A stretch of 64,000 bases of DNA from Ascoidea rubescens DSM 1968. Lineage: Eukaryota; Ascomycota; Saccharomycetes; Ascoideales; Ascoideaceae. Positions 1 to 10,113 of the stretch are shown in pieces. Position numbers and translations under genes: made by a program. Location: the NCBI RefSeq assembly GCF_001661345.1, contig NW_017962915.1, positions 186,001 through 250,000 on the forward strand, read 5' to 3'. Positions within the stretch are counted from its first letter, which is position 1, and each line of letters opens with the position of its first letter. The notes under the pieces were generated by a model. The model did no database searches. It saw only the letters and a list, made by a program, of their open reading frames with translations, and was not told the origin of the DNA.

Positions 1-1531
1 AAATGCTACATGGGAAGCTTATGATTTCTTGCCAACATCTGTAAACTGGTCTACGTGAACTAAATTTGTGTGGTTAGCCTCTCAAGGAAATATTCAGATC
101 AGAGATTAACTTCCATCTGGGGTTGTTATTCATGGATAGCCGCAGCGAGGGTTTCGTATTTTGAAAGTGAACATTAAGTTTGTTTGGCGAAAGCCTAACA
201 CTCGGCTAGAGAAAGAAAATTCAAAAGGCCTAAACCGCAGTCTGGTATAGATCATAGCCAGTCCATGGGAAAGAACAGTGGGCCATGCTGGAAGTCTCTT
301 GTGGGCCAGCGAAGAATAAGCAGAGCCTGGCTGTAGCAGAGGGTATTCTCTTATCGCGATGGGGGCAAAGGTAGCCAGTGCTGCTCCTGTGAAGGCACCT
401 CTGGTCTGGCCGATAAAGCAGTGCTCTTAGTGCTCACTCTTCTCTGGCATTTTCCTCCTGGCGTTTTCCTCCTCGCTCGCATCGCATCTGTCGAGATTCA
501 AGTTGTGATCTTTTATCAATTGGATCAGTAGCTGCAAATCTTCTGCGTTTATCCCCTAAGATGCCCTCAGCTTACTCAGCATGCGGTCACCGCTGACTAA
601 CACTGGTTGCTGTAATAGAATATATTGCAGGGTCTGTCGCCGAGCACGTGCACTAGTTAGCTTGCACAAACGGGAGAAACCGCAGCAGTTTAGCTCCAAT
701 GCCTGGCGGTACCCTCCTCGGGCAAAACAATCTCGGAGATAAGGCTTTCTCTGTGTCGCGTCTGCACACTGCTTTTGCTCTATTCTCTTATCTGGCCCTG
801 TTTGTGTGACAACAGCCTCTTCCCGGCTAACTACACTGACATATATAGAGATAGTACTTCTGAATTTTGCGAATTCTTTTAATTTTCTTTTATTTCGCAT
901 TTTTTCTCTTTACTTTCAACTTCTCTTACCTGTTAATAACAGTTATTGTTTATCATAAGCTCATTATAAGTTTATTATAAGTTTCAGAAATCGTTAAAAG
1001 AATTTATTTATTATTTTAGATTATCAAGATTAGATTTACTCTCGGAAATACATGCTCTATGCCTTTAGTAATAGCCAATAGCAAATTCGTCACCTCTAAA
1101 ACCAAATTTCAACTACTTGACTTAATTTTTATAATTCCCAACTTATTTTAAAGCTGATTAGGTCCTAATTTTGGTTCATAAAACTGTGTTTCAATTTTTT
1201 GTTAAGTTTATTACGTTTTATTGCCTTTTATTAACACCTATTTTCTATTTCCTTATATTCGTATTCAGCATCAACTAAATTGTCAAAGAAAATTCATATT
1301 ACTTAATATAAAGCAGTTCCCAATATTCCCTTGTCTTTTATATTTAATATCCTATAATTCTTTCATTTCTTCTTTCTTTTTCTTCTTCTTCTCCTTCTCC
1401 TCTTTATCTTTTTTTTTCTTTCTTCCTCATTAAGTTCCTATAATTTAGATCACTTATAATCGAAATTTCTTCATTTCATTTTACTTCCATTATATCATAT
1501 TACTAATCAGATCAAATTTTAACTATCAAAC
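1..1531. other. Gene-free 5' flank; G+C-rich island then AT-rich leader of SMF1
   Basis: No convincing gene is seen here. Roughly 120-900 is clearly richer in G+C than the coding DNA around it and holds only short open frames with no recognisable protein. A CACGTG E-box lies near 644-649. From about 900 the sequence turns AT-rich and becomes a pyrimidine-rich tract at about 1370-1430, which looks like the 5' leader of the transporter starting at 1532. No tRNA or known snRNA signature was found. Confidence 0.6.
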
Positions 1532-3244
1532 ATGTCACAATCAAATTCTTCAACTGATAATGTTAATATAACCAAGAACAGCTTCTTCTCTTTCCCTTAT
1601 TTAAAATCCTTTTTAAACAACACATATGTCAAAATATTTATAAAATATATGAAATTTGTCGGTCCTGGTATCATGGTCTCCGTTGCCTATATGGATCCAG
1701 GTAATTACTCAACTTCAGTGTCTGCTGGTTCTAACTATGCCTACAAACTATTGTTTGCCATTTTCATTTCAAATATATTTGCCATCATCTTACAGTGTCT
1801 TTGTGTTAAATTAAGCTCCGTAACTGGTCTTGATTTGGCTGAAAATTGTCATAAAAATTTGCCTCCATGGTTGAATATCTCTATTTATGTTTTAGCCGAA
1901 TTTGCTATCATCGCAACTGATTTAGCAGAAGTCGTTGGTACTGCTATATCCTTGGAGATTCTATTTGGTATCCCACTATTCTATGGTGTTCTCTTAACTA
2001 TTCTTGATGTCCTTATCATTCTATTTTTTTATAAACCTGGTGGAACAATGAAACAAGTCAGAGTCTTTGAGATTGCAATCTCAATCTTGGTAGCTCTAAC
2101 CTGCTTTTGCTTTGTTCTTGAATTAACTAAAATCTCAATCCCAAACAAATTGGATGTCTTCATTGGCTTCTTGCCCTCAAAAGAAATCTTCACTGAACAA
2201 AAAGCTCTTTATTTATCATTGGGTATCTTGGGTGCAACTGTCATGCCCCATTCTTTATACCTCGGCTCAGCTTTGGTTCAACCAAGATTATTAAACTATG
2301 ACTTAAAACACCAAAACGCATCATCTCACGATTTATCAAATCCAAAGAACTTGCACAATAAAGATCGTTATGAACAATCCATCGATCAAAGATACAAACC
2401 TTCCTTAGCTGCTATCGATGATTGTCTTCTTTACTCCTATTGGGAATTGATAATCTCCTTATTTTTAGTCGCTACTTTTGTCAATTCTGCTATCTTAATT
2501 GTCGCTGGCTCTACTCTTTTTGGTACTCCTGACGCCGATGACGCTGATTTGCTATCAATTTATGAAATGCTATCCTCTTATATCTCTCCTGCTGCTGGTT
2601 TGATCTTTGCTTTAGCTATGCTTTTTTCTGGTCAAAGCGCCGGAATCATCTGCACTATGGCTGGTCAAATCGTTTCTGAGGGCTTTATTAATTGGTCCTT
2701 CAAACCTTGGGTTAGAAGAATTATAACAAGATTAATCGCTATTATCCCATGTCTCATCATAACTTCTATTATGGGCAGAAAGGGTATTAGTTCGATTTTA
2801 AATGGTTCTCAAGTTGTTTTATCTTTAATTTTACCCTTTTGTTCCGCTCCTTTGATTTACTTTACTTGCAATAAAGACATTATGAAGGTGGAGGTTACAG
2901 ACCTTGATGAAGACGTCATCTCCGATATTATAATTCACACATCTTTTGACAAATCAAACTCTGACGATACAACTCCCTTGGTTTCTTCAAATCAACTTTC
3001 CAATAACTATTGTTCAACAAGTGACAATAATCATCTATCTCCAGTTCTAAGCAAAACTTCAAAGATTTCAAAAAATTCTTCCCTTAATGAAAGATATTTC
3101 ATTGGTTCTAATGGTAAAAAATATGTTGATTTCTCCAATTCTACTTTTACCGTTATTATTTCTTTTGCAACATGGGGTATTATTGGTTTCTTAAATATTT
3201 ACCTTATAGTTTCATTCCTCATGGGTGCTGATATTCATTTTTAA
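1532..3244 (+). CDS. SMF1: NRAMP divalent metal transporter (Smf1/Smf2 type)
   Basis: This 570-aa polytopic membrane protein belongs to the NRAMP/SLC11 family, which cotransports H+ with Mn2+, Fe2+ and other divalent metals. The TM1 metal-binding motif DPGNY is at residues 55-59 and the TM6 motif MPH at 238-240; both are the family's substrate-binding signatures. The stretches SALVQPRLL and SGQSAG are also typical of yeast Smf1/Smf2. The hydrophilic N-terminus (about 1-38) and the long polar loop of about 90 residues before the last membrane segment (about 455-540) match the Smf1/Smf2 layout better than the shorter vacuolar Smf3. I infer a plasma-membrane or endosomal manganese transporter. 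The Smf1 versus Smf2 assignment is not resolved by reading alone. It converges with LEO1. Confidence 0.9.
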   Translation: MSQSNSSTDNVNITKNSFFSFPYLKSFLNNTYVKIFIKYMKFVGPGIMVSVAYMDPGNYSTSVSAGSNYAYKLLFAIFISNIFAIILQCLCVKLSSVTGLDLAENCHKNLPPWLNISIYVLAEFAIIATDLAEVVGTAISLEILFGIPLFYGVLLTILDVLIILFFYKPGGTMKQVRVFEIAISILVALTCFCFVLELTKISIPNKLDVFIGFLPSKEIFTEQKALYLSLGILGATVMPHSLYLGSALVQPRLLNYDLKHQNASSHDLSNPKNLHNKDRYEQSIDQRYKPSLAAIDDCLLYSYWELIISLFLVATFVNSAILIVAGSTLFGTPDADDADLLSIYEMLSSYISPAAGLIFALAMLFSGQSAGIICTMAGQIVSEGFINWSFKPWVRRIITRLIAIIPCLIITSIMGRKGISSILNGSQVVLSLILPFCSAPLIYFTCNKDIMKVEVTDLDEDVISDIIIHTSFDKSNSDDTTPLVSSNQLSNNYCSTSDNNHLSPVLSKTSKISKNSSLNERYFIGSNGKKYVDFSNSTFTVIISFATWGIIGFLNIYLIVSFLMGADIHF

Positions 3245-3699
3245 TTCATGTTTTAATTCTAATAATTTCCGTATACATATATCTTTCTTTTTTCTTTTGT
3301 TTGCTTTTTTGTTTTCTATTGTGTTTTTTTCTTTCTTTTCTTTCTTTTCTTTCTTTATTCTTTCTTGGATTATGGTTTGAGATTTTTAGCTAGATATCAA
3401 TTTTTTTTCATACTATTATTATTATTTTTATTTTTTGCAACAATTATTGAGGAAATTCTCCCTTTTTTTTTTCCATTTGTTTTGATTTCATTCCATTTTA
3501 CATGTTATACTGATAATTTCTTTTTTATTGATTTCAATTATATTTTTATATTTCATTGTTATATAGAACATGAATGAAATGCATTTGTTTTAAAAGATAG
3601 TTATAACATTATCATAATTTTATTATCAAGTCCATAGAAGCATCGCTTTTATTTTCCCCCTTCTAATATACATATAAAATTTATTGATTAATTATAAGG
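3245..3699. other. Convergent intergenic region, pyrimidine-rich
   Basis: This is the 455-nt tail-to-tail spacer between the metal transporter and LEO1. It is AT-rich with long T/C tracts on the plus strand (about 3285-3370 and 3400-3560), as expected for 3' untranslated and termination sequence. No gene is seen. Confidence 0.6.
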
Positions 3700-4929
3700 C
3701 TAGTAATCATCTTCACTTTCAGAATCAATAACTCTTCTTTTCTTACGATTTTTTCTTTCATCGTAACCAGTCTCACCTCTACTATCATTGGGACGTTTAG
3801 AATATAAATCAGTACCACTTTCTTTTATTCTACGTAATCTTTCAGCTTTTTCTAAATCGTCATCAGAACCTTCATCGTACTGCTCGATTTCTTCTTCATC
3901 ATTGGCCACAAAGTCATCATCATCTTCGTCATCATATTCATTTATATCTTTATAATTCATTGTTTCATCATATAAATCATTTTCACCATTATAATCGTCC
4001 ATTTTTGATGATCTTGCATTGTACGACACAGCATTGAGTTCTCTTTCTTCTTGCTGAAGTTTTTTCAATTTTTCTCTTCTTAATTTTTTATCGTTGATGG
4101 CTTCTTGTTCTTCTAATTCTCTTATTTCTTTAAGAGGATCCTCTTCAATATCAATTTCTTCTGCAACAGCTTTTCGACCAACATTTTTTCTTTTATTAAA
4201 TAAGGCCAATTTTCTGTGAGTCAACGAAGAGACAGAAGAGGGGGTGAATTTCATTGTTTTTGTGAAAATCGAGTTGGTTTGTAAAAACATTGTATCCCAG
4301 TGACGAACAACCAAGAAATTATCGTTCAAATCACTGGTTATAACATCGAAAAACTCTGAGCCTATTTTTAACGATAGTGAGCCATCATCCCATTCAATAA
4401 AATGAGCATTCGACTGCTTTTTCAATGAACCAGAATCCTGAACATATCTCCATCTTATTGTATTGTTGGCAATTAATTTGTTCATCATTCCATTATCGTT
4501 AGAGGCCTCTCTTTCAAGTTTTTTCAATACTTTATCACGTTCAAATTGTTTGGGATCAACAGATAGAAAATTGGGCAATTGAATTAGATAGTTTTCATTT
4601 TTGGAAGGAATATGGGAAGCTGGATGTCTTGCTATTTCAATGTTTTCTTGCTTCAAGTCAGGATCCTCCTGTTGGTCTTCGTCGATGTAGTCCTCGTTAT
4701 CGTCGTCAATGGGGTCACTTCCAGGGTGTTGGTGAGCATCTATGTTATCACGATGCTCGTTGTTGTTGTCGTTATCATCATCTCCAAACAAATCGTCGTC
4801 GTCGTCTTGGTTGTCAGGCCTGTGGGTGTCGTCGTAGACAGGCTCTTCGTTGGTAGATGCAAAATCAGGGGTAACAGAGCGACGAGCCTTGTTGTCCGAG
4901 GGAAAATCAGCAGCAGGATCAGAATCCAT
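3700..4929 (-). CDS. LEO1: Paf1 complex subunit Leo1
   Basis: The 409-aa protein is a Leo1 homologue, a subunit of the Paf1 complex that travels with RNA polymerase II and supports elongation and cotranscriptional histone modification. An acidic N-terminus (Asp/Asn/Glu-rich to about residue 95) is followed by the conserved Leo1 core at about 112-255, with the motifs LPNFLSVD, RWRY, IEWDDGSLSLKIG and LVVRHW. A charged coiled-coil region (about 265-310) and an acidic, Lys/Arg-containing C-terminus ending in SESEDDY complete it. Length is close to the family norm. The codons for the first 80 or so residues are more G+C-rich than the rest of the gene and merge into the divergent promoter shared with the PEX15-like gene. 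Confidence 0.9.
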   Translation of the reverse strand: MDSDPAADFPSDNKARRSVTPDFASTNEEPVYDDTHRPDNQDDDDDLFGDDDNDNNNEHRDNIDAHQHPGSDPIDDDNEDYIDEDQQEDPDLKQENIEIARHPASHIPSKNENYLIQLPNFLSVDPKQFERDKVLKKLEREASNDNGMMNKLIANNTIRWRYVQDSGSLKKQSNAHFIEWDDGSLSLKIGSEFFDVITSDLNDNFLVVRHWDTMFLQTNSIFTKTMKFTPSSVSSLTHRKLALFNKRKNVGRKAVAEEIDIEEDPLKEIRELEEQEAINDKKLRREKLKKLQQEERELNAVSYNARSSKMDDYNGENDLYDETMNYKDINEYDDEDDDDFVANDEEEIEQYDEGSDDDLEKAERLRRIKESGTDLYSKRPNDSRGETGYDERKNRKKRRVIDSESEDDY

Positions 4930-5182
4930 TTTGGAGCAGAAGGTGGTGGCAGAATCTGTAGAAGAAGAATTCCCCAGTGAAGTGTAGTAGAAATTTCACT
5001 TTTTGGGCTCGCGGTTTTTTTGTCTGTTTTCTGATATTTCTACCGTAGAAGTGGTGCTGGATCAGAAGGGGAATAAGAGCTGAGCAAACAGAGGTATATA
5101 TTACACAGCAGTCCTTCTTCTGCTTGGTTGTCTCTTCGTACCACTTAGTGTTGACTAATTCAGAGCGAGCACATATACCAGA
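4930..5182. promoter_or_regulatory. Divergent promoter LEO1 / PEX15-like gene
   Basis: A 253-nt head-to-head spacer must hold the promoters of both genes. A TATA-like stretch (gaggtatata, about 5091-5100) sits about 85 nt before the plus-strand ATG at 5183. No other motif was recognised. Confidence 0.5.
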
Positions 5183-7360
5183 ATGTCGCAGCACAGTAGT
5201 CCTCAGGCTACTTCCAGCTCTCTTCCAGATCTTGCTCCTGGCAAGGATTTGAGCTTGTCTACTTCGTATTCGGTGATCGATCCCACCGAGAGCAATGTGC
5301 TTCAGAAACCAGACAGCGAAGCTTCTTCTGGCGATGGTGGCAAGGACAAATCAGAAAACACTACTCTGTCTTTTGGTGAAATTGACAGGCCCAGTGAGTC
5401 TAATTTCACCGATGTTGGTGATCAAATTCTGGATACCAAAGATGGAGACTCAGACGAAATTTCCGCCAATGATGATGGTGATGATGATGGTGATGATGAT
5501 GGTGATGATGATGGTGATGATGATGGAAATGATGATAGTAAGAGCGAATTAAAAGAAGAAAAAGTAGAAAAAGCAGAAAAAGCAGAAAAACTGGAAAAAG
5601 TAAATGATGATATTTTAAAGGACTCCATTCAACTTGATAGTCGAAATACAGCTAATACAGGTGTTGATAAGGGAATTGGGAATGAAGTAGGTGATATCTC
5701 TCAAGATGAAGAAAGTAAGAAAATTGGGGACAGTTTATTGCCAGTGTTATCAAAATCGATTATTAATGGAAACTCGATTGCTGATTTGAGTATTATTGAT
5801 CTTCCATCTCCCAAGAAAAGCAGTGGTTATGAAGCATATTTGAATTCATTTAGGAATGATTTGAATTTGAATTACAAATCTTCGTTAGATTTGTTTTTGA
5901 ATAAGAAATTTTTACAAAGTTTTGAGAAGATGGATAATTTGGTTAGCACTATTTTAGAATTTGAGGAGATATTGAAAGATGAGTATGGTAAGAACGATGA
6001 TAATGATAATGAAAATGAGAATGAGAATGGTGGTAATGATAATAAGATGTTTTTAATTTTAAATTTTTTTAATAATGTTGAAATTAAAAATTTGGTGATA
6101 AAGATATTTACATTGTATTTCAATTTAATTGATCTATCGATCCAAAATAAGTTGTTTGATAAGGATGGTTTTATGAAGATAAATTCCAAGTTTAAAAGCA
6201 ATTTTTTTTTAATTAAAGTTGGGTTGTTTTTCTTAAATATTAATAATATTAATCATTTGTCAATTAAGGAAAAGAAGAATGATAATAAGCTATTTAATAA
6301 GACCAAGTTGTTACAAAATTATTTTTTGAAATATATTAAAAACGATGGGATTTCGGATATAAATCCGCAATTAATCTTTTTAATAGTTTTCATCGAGAAT
6401 AAATTTGAAATATTTGATTTAAATTCATTGAAGATTCAAATTGAGTCATATTTACTATTAATTGATTTTAAAAAATTTAAAATGATTGAATCAGAAATTA
6501 ATAACAATGAAAATGAAAATGATAATAATAACAATCAATTAATTGAAAATTTAAATGATAAATTTATTGGTATTAATAATCTATTGGAGATTTACCTTTG
6601 CAATATACTCGTCAAATTAAAATTAGTTAGTGAGAGCAAAAGAATAATTGATGATAACATATTGCTAAAAGACAATTATGAAAAATGGTTTGAGGTAATT
6701 CAAAAGAACAAACAAAAGTTTGAAAATCAAGCAAATGAGAAGAATAAAAGCAAAGATAGAAGAAACAGCACACATTACAATAGCGACAGTAATAACAAGA
6801 CTGGAAAAGAAAGAGAAAGAGAAAGAGAAAGAGAAAGAGGAACTGAAAAAGAAAAAGAAAGAGGAACTAGAAAATTTGGTGCAAATAAAAATGCTAAAAC
6901 CAGAGATGCTGGCAATTCCAGCTCAAAGGCAAGCTCCAAATCTGGCAAAGGAAGTGGAAAACTCAGCCAGGAAGAACTTGTCAGAAAGAAAAAAGAACTA
7001 ATCTACAAAAAGTTCCAATCAAAGCATCCCCATATTGTAATAAACGAAAAGCACCTCCCATCGCCAAAGCCAGGCGCCAAAACCGGCAGTGTGGCCAGTG
7101 AGTTGAGAATCGTGAGCTCGAACGACGAGAACAATGGGAGGGTGAAGCTGAAATGGGGCATGTTGTTGGACAGGCTCTGCGAGTTCTTCAGAATCAGGTC
7201 CAAGTTGGAGATGGCAGGCTACTTGGTGTTGTTGGTGTCGGTGTATCCTCTCTACCGTCTCGTTGGCAAGCGCGTCAAAGCAGTCAGCGTGCGCCGGCTC
7301 GTGCAGCAGCTCCTCCAGAAGGTGGTGCAAACCCTTCGCATGGGCACCACCGCTCTCTAG
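5183..7360 (+). CDS. PEX15: Pex15/Pex26-like tail-anchored peroxin (tentative)
   Basis: The 725-aa protein has an acidic, repetitive N-terminus (1-170), a helical Leu/Ile/Asn-rich middle (about 215-505), a Lys/Arg/Glu-rich linker (about 510-620) and one strongly hydrophobic segment near the C-terminus (about 675-695, core YLVLLVSVYPLY), followed by a basic amphipathic tail of about 30 residues. A single C-terminal anchor with a short basic luminal tail is the layout of Pex15/Pex26, the peroxisomal receptor for the Pex1-Pex6 ATPase. The helical start LDLFLNKKFLQSFEKM resembles the corresponding region of yeast Pex15 (LFIKRDIKDCLEKM, recalled, not aligned). The family evolves fast and this protein is much longer than yeast Pex15, so the name is tentative; another tail-anchored protein is possible. 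Confidence 0.5.
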   Translation: MSQHSSPQATSSSLPDLAPGKDLSLSTSYSVIDPTESNVLQKPDSEASSGDGGKDKSENTTLSFGEIDRPSESNFTDVGDQILDTKDGDSDEISANDDGDDDGDDDGDDDGDDDGNDDSKSELKEEKVEKAEKAEKLEKVNDDILKDSIQLDSRNTANTGVDKGIGNEVGDISQDEESKKIGDSLLPVLSKSIINGNSIADLSIIDLPSPKKSSGYEAYLNSFRNDLNLNYKSSLDLFLNKKFLQSFEKMDNLVSTILEFEEILKDEYGKNDDNDNENENENGGNDNKMFLILNFFNNVEIKNLVIKIFTLYFNLIDLSIQNKLFDKDGFMKINSKFKSNFFLIKVGLFFLNINNINHLSIKEKKNDNKLFNKTKLLQNYFLKYIKNDGISDINPQLIFLIVFIENKFEIFDLNSLKIQIESYLLLIDFKKFKMIESEINNNENENDNNNNQLIENLNDKFIGINNLLEIYLCNILVKLKLVSESKRIIDDNILLKDNYEKWFEVIQKNKQKFENQANEKNKSKDRRNSTHYNSDSNNKTGKERERERERERGTEKEKERGTRKFGANKNAKTRDAGNSSSKASSKSGKGSGKLSQEELVRKKKELIYKKFQSKHPHIVINEKHLPSPKPGAKTGSVASELRIVSSNDENNGRVKLKWGMLLDRLCEFFRIRSKLEMAGYLVLLVSVYPLYRLVGKRVKAVSVRRLVQQLLQKVVQTLRMGTTAL
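5471..5535 (+). repeat. 12-bp coding minisatellite (Gly-Asp-Asp-Asp)
   Basis: The unit GGTGATGATGAT is tandemly repeated inside the PEX15-like gene and codes for an acidic GDDD array. The copies are nearly identical, so length variation between strains is likely. Confidence 0.9.
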
Positions 7361-7561
7361 CACAGACCCCTGGCCCAAACCTCACCCTTTTGAGCTGTTG
7401 TGATTCGAGCGCCGTGCAGACGCGTAAACAGGAGCACGCGTAAACGGGAGCCTGGTTCCCTTGTGTTGGTGCCATCCCGTGTAATGGTTTTTTGCTAGCA
7501 CTGAAAGCTGTGCTTCAACTCCATCTGTTCTGCTTCTCTTTCCTCTCGCTAACAACTCACA
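7361..7561 (+). promoter_or_regulatory. Promoter of the velvet-domain gene
   Basis: This 201-nt G+C-rich spacer lies between the PEX15-like stop and the velvet-gene ATG. It carries the tandem MCB/forkhead repeat listed separately. A pyrimidine-rich stretch (about 7515-7550) just before ATG 7562 looks like the 5' leader. Confidence 0.55.
7420..7451 (+). repeat. Tandem 16-bp repeat with MCB plus forkhead-like core
   Basis: ACGCGTAAACAGGAGC (7420-7435) is followed directly by ACGCGTAAACGGGAGC (7436-7451), differing at one base. Each copy joins ACGCGT, the MCB element bound by MBF in yeasts, to GTAAAC, the forkhead core. The pair lies 111-142 nt upstream of ATG 7562, a normal distance for an upstream activating element. 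Confidence 0.85.
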
Positions 7562-10113
7562 ATGGCAAAGCTCACCAAGTACCATATCAACCCTCTTCCT
7601 GTCTCTGCCATCAAGACAGCTGAGGCCAACTACAAGCTCACCATTATTCAGCAGCCAAAGCAGGCAAGGGCCTCAGGAACCACCAGGCAATGTATGTTCC
7701 TCCTCTTCCACCACTAGCGTCAGACACAACGCTTTGCATCTTTGTTCTCTCTTTCTGCCTATTTTTTTCCTGTTTTGGGCTTTTATTTTTCTTTCACTGG
7801 CTCTTTCTTTTTCTCTGATGTTTCTAACCAACTTTTGCATTTATAGTTTCTGGGAGACGATCAATTGATCCCTTTCCGATTTTAGCGGTTTCTCTAGAGC
7901 ACAATGGTGAGAATATCGTTGACCACTCATTCAACTTTTTGATCTGCACTGCTTCTATTCAACATGTTGAGGACTCTGACGACGAAGACGACGAAAAAAA
8001 AAGAAAAAGAAGAAGAACAAATCTCAAAGAAAAAAAAAGGCATAATGTTCTATTCGGTACTTCGTTTGTTTCCGCTAATATTTTAAGTCCCAATCACATC
8101 AATAACTATAGAAATCCCAACTTGGATCCTGAAGTTTTAAAAGCCTTTTTTGTTTTCAATGATTTATCGATTAGACTTGAAGGCAGGTACCGCTTGGTCT
8201 TTAAACTATACGAATTTCCATTAACTCATTCAAATTCCACCTCATTTTTATCTTCAAATTCAAATTCAAGCTCAGCTTCAGCTTCAAGTTCGGGTTCAAG
8301 TTCAAACTCAAGTCTAAACTCAAATTTCCTAAATTCTCCAAAACTATTCTTCAGAGGCTCAATTCAAAGTGATGAAATTGTTTGCTACAATGCCAAAGAT
8401 TTTCCTGGCTTACAGCCCTCTCCATCTTTAACCCAAAAACTCAAAAACTTGGGTTCAAGAATTCGTGTTAGAAAAGTTCCTGCCGCAAAAAGAAAACTGA
8501 TCAAGGAACCCAGAACTGATGATGAAAATAGTGACAATATCAACTCTATCACCGCTATCGTTAGTATCACCTCAAACAATACTAATAATGATAACAATGC
8601 CAACGGTAACATCAACAACTCTAATAAAAACAACAGTAATACTAATAACAACGATAATGACAATCAAAACAAACTAAAAGTTCTATCTGATATTTCGTCT
8701 TCTTTGAAACCAATCGAATTGCCTCAAATAGTAACCTCCAACTTCCCTCCTCACTATTCAAATTCCCCGATGACACCTTCAAGCCAGTTTTTATCTCCTT
8801 ATCCTCTTCCTCATCCATACATGATAAATCCCTATAGCTACTTCAACCCATTGGAAGGCGCTCCACAATCAATCCAAAATATCGATAGCCAAGATTTCAA
8901 TAATCAAAATAACCAAAATCAAATCAATAATCAAATCAACCAAATCAGCATTAACTCTCCCTCTATTAATGGCGCTCCAATCAACTACTCAATTAATGAA
9001 AACAGTAGTCCAAACTCAAATCTACCTCAACTTTATTTAGGTCAACTTCCAAGATATTACAACTATCCATATCCAATACCTGCTGCTGCTGCTGCTGCTG
9101 CTCCCCCTCCTCCTCTTCATCTCTCAAAACAAAAACAAAAACAGCAGAAAACTGATTCTGATGATAATCCCAACTCTCCTTCAAATTCGGTTCCTGTTGA
9201 TTCTATCGATGATGAAATTTTGAAACAAAATCAAAGTGATTTCACTAAACCATTAACTAAAAATAAGAAAAACGATAAAAACGATAAAAATGATAAAAGC
9301 GATAAAAGCGATAAAAACAATAGTTCACATAATAACGACACTGATGTTGACATGAAAAGTAATTTAAATGCCAATCAAATCGAAAATACCAATCAAATCG
9401 AAATAAAAAATGGAAATGCAAACGGAAACAGAACTTATAAATCTGAAAACAAAAAAGATGAAAATGATAAACACCAATCCCAGAAGAATCAATCAACCTT
9501 GGGAAATAACAGAAAAAAGAACAAAAATGAAGATGAAATTAATATTGAAATGGAAATAAATATACAAAATGAACTAGACAAATTAAATGACATGAGATAT
9601 GAAAACAACAACCATAACCACAACCATAATTACAATCACAATCACAATCATAATCAAAATCAAAATCAAAATTACAATAAAACCGAAAACGAAAGCTATC
9701 GTATTAACAGCAACGATATCACTAATGGCAACGCTCATAATAACAGCACATCAGACAAAGAAAACCAAATTGAAAATAAAGACGTGCTGCAAGAAATGAA
9801 TATGAAATCCAAAAACAAAGGAATAGATGTTTTATCGCTCGATGATGATATTGACGATGAAAGAAAGCTAGAAAGCAAAAGGATGCTTTTGGAAATTGAA
9901 AACCAAATCGAAAGCCAAATCAATAGCCGAATCGATAGTAAATTGGTAGATCACGACAATGATTTGGGCAACAAAACCGCAGAGATCAATGACGTGCTTC
10001 AAGCCTTTCAGAACAGTAATGATGTTCTTGATTCTGAGGCCAATATTATGCAAATGCTTCGAGAAGCAAATTATTCTCACAACGAGCATCACCACAACCA
10101 CAATGGAAATTAA
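7562..10113 (+). CDS. Velvet-domain transcription regulator, VeA-like (two exons)
   Basis: The coding sequence is join(7562..7691, 7847..10113), 798 aa, with a 155-nt intron. The joined N-terminus contains the velvet fold hallmarks: IIQQPKQARASG (about 28-39), RRSIDPFPIL (about 47-56), FFVFNDLSIRLEGRYRL (about 144-160), AKDFPGL (226-232) and RIRVRK (about 249-254). These match filamentous-fungal VeA most closely by eye (QQPERARACG, DRRPVDPPP, FPDLSVRHEGRYRL). Velvet proteins are NF-kB-like DNA-binding and dimerising regulators of development and secondary metabolism; VeA works with VelB and LaeA. An acidic then basic insertion (about 84-110, KKRKRRR) interrupts the domain and could be a nuclear signal. 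The rest (about 260-798) is Asn/Gln/His-rich with a polyAla-polyPro run and a possible C-terminal coiled coil. Neither exon alone shows the whole domain, so gene finders may miss it. Confidence 0.88.
7692..7846 (+). other. Intron of the velvet-domain gene
   Basis: The donor GTATGT is at 7692 and the acceptor TAG ends at 7846. A CTAAC branch-like element (tttctaacc, about 7821-7829) lies about 20 nt before the acceptor. Splicing joins a leftover T to TT (Phe44) and restores QFSGRRSIDP across the junction, where velvet proteins are conserved. Confidence 0.88.

Noticed and set aside
556-900. Open frame of 114 codons in the first G+C-rich island (minus)
   Set aside because: No recognisable domain, Arg/Cys composition typical of G+C-rich non-coding DNA, and no conserved-looking block.
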